The translations under genes were made by a program, and so were the position numbers. From NCBI GenBank assembly GCA_007128995.1, contig SKWJ01000540.1, positions 1 through 6,161 of the forward strand: DNA of 6,161 nt. Direction: 5' to 3'. Source of the DNA: Paracoccaceae bacterium. GTDB lineage: Bacteria > Pseudomonadota > Alphaproteobacteria > Rhodobacterales > Rhodobacteraceae. The stretch's first letter is position 1; each line of letters opens with the position of its first letter. Below the pieces are notes generated by a model that was not told the origin of the DNA, did not search any database, and was given only the letters and a program-made list of their open reading frames with translations. This document shows, piece by piece, positions 6,102 to 6,161 of this stretch.

Positions 6102-6161
6102 GAAAAGAAAGAAAAGAAACATACTTGACAGAAAAACGACTCTCGGTGCAGCCTGATGATC

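Noticed and set aside
6101..6119. Purine run AGAAAAGAAAGAAAAGAAA as a simple repeat or curved DNA element
   Set aside because: It is short and imperfect. It may affect the rpiR-family promoter, but it is not distinctive enough to annotate.
6125..6130. TTGACA on the plus strand as a -35 of a rightward promoter
   Set aside because: No acceptable -10 hexamer occurs 16-18 bp downstream before the window ends, so a divergent promoter cannot be supported here.
6126..6130. A further TGTCA (minus strand) as a Pho box for the rpiR-family gene
   Set aside because: No partner half-site lies 11 bp away on either side, so it is a lone pentamer.

Overview
The window looks like a piece of an alphaproteobacterial chromosome, most likely from the Rhodobacteraceae/Roseobacter lineage. 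This is inferred from GC-rich codon use, the protein families and the alphaproteobacterial style of the sequences; nothing here fixes the genus. It contains six protein genes: one cut by the left edge, one broken by a nonsense codon, and four that look intact.

Layout. Positions 2-1381 (+) hold the C-terminal part of an RND (HAE1-type) inner-membrane efflux pump whose N-terminal part lies outside the window. A 151-bp convergent spacer (1382-1532) carries two inverted repeats that may end the two converging transcripts. Everything else is on the minus strand. Read in the direction of transcription, the order is an RpiR/MurR-type regulator (6045-5176), a 181-bp regulatory gap, then phnD (4994-4047), phnC (3969-3142), phnE1 (3145-2342) and phnE2 (2345-1533). 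phnC/phnE1 and phnE1/phnE2 each overlap by the four bases ATGA, so the last three genes form a tightly coupled operon.

Function. PhnD is a periplasmic binding protein, PhnC the ATPase, and PhnE1/PhnE2 the two permease subunits of a phosphonate (or phosphite/phosphate-ester type) ABC importer. No C-P lyase or phosphonatase gene is in the window, so the substrate is not fixed by context. In front of phnD there are four TGTCA half-sites at exactly 11-bp steps, the geometry of tandem Pho boxes. The operon is therefore predicted to be switched on by PhoB under phosphate limitation. The RpiR gene has its own 16-bp palindrome (TGTAAT-N4-ATTACA) over its presumed -10 element, suggesting autoregulation. 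Its SIS domain lacks the usual phosphosugar-binding serine motifs.

Main oddities: phnE1 has an in-frame TAA at codon 127 of about 267, with the remaining frame fully conserved; the Pho-box array has four half-sites rather than two and is flanked by an 8-bp inverted repeat; a strong stem-loop lies between phnD and phnC. I saw no mobile element, CRISPR array, tRNA or rRNA. I did not find a clearly new system; the most notable item is a PhoB-type-regulated phosphonate importer beside an atypical RpiR regulator, with one permease gene interrupted.
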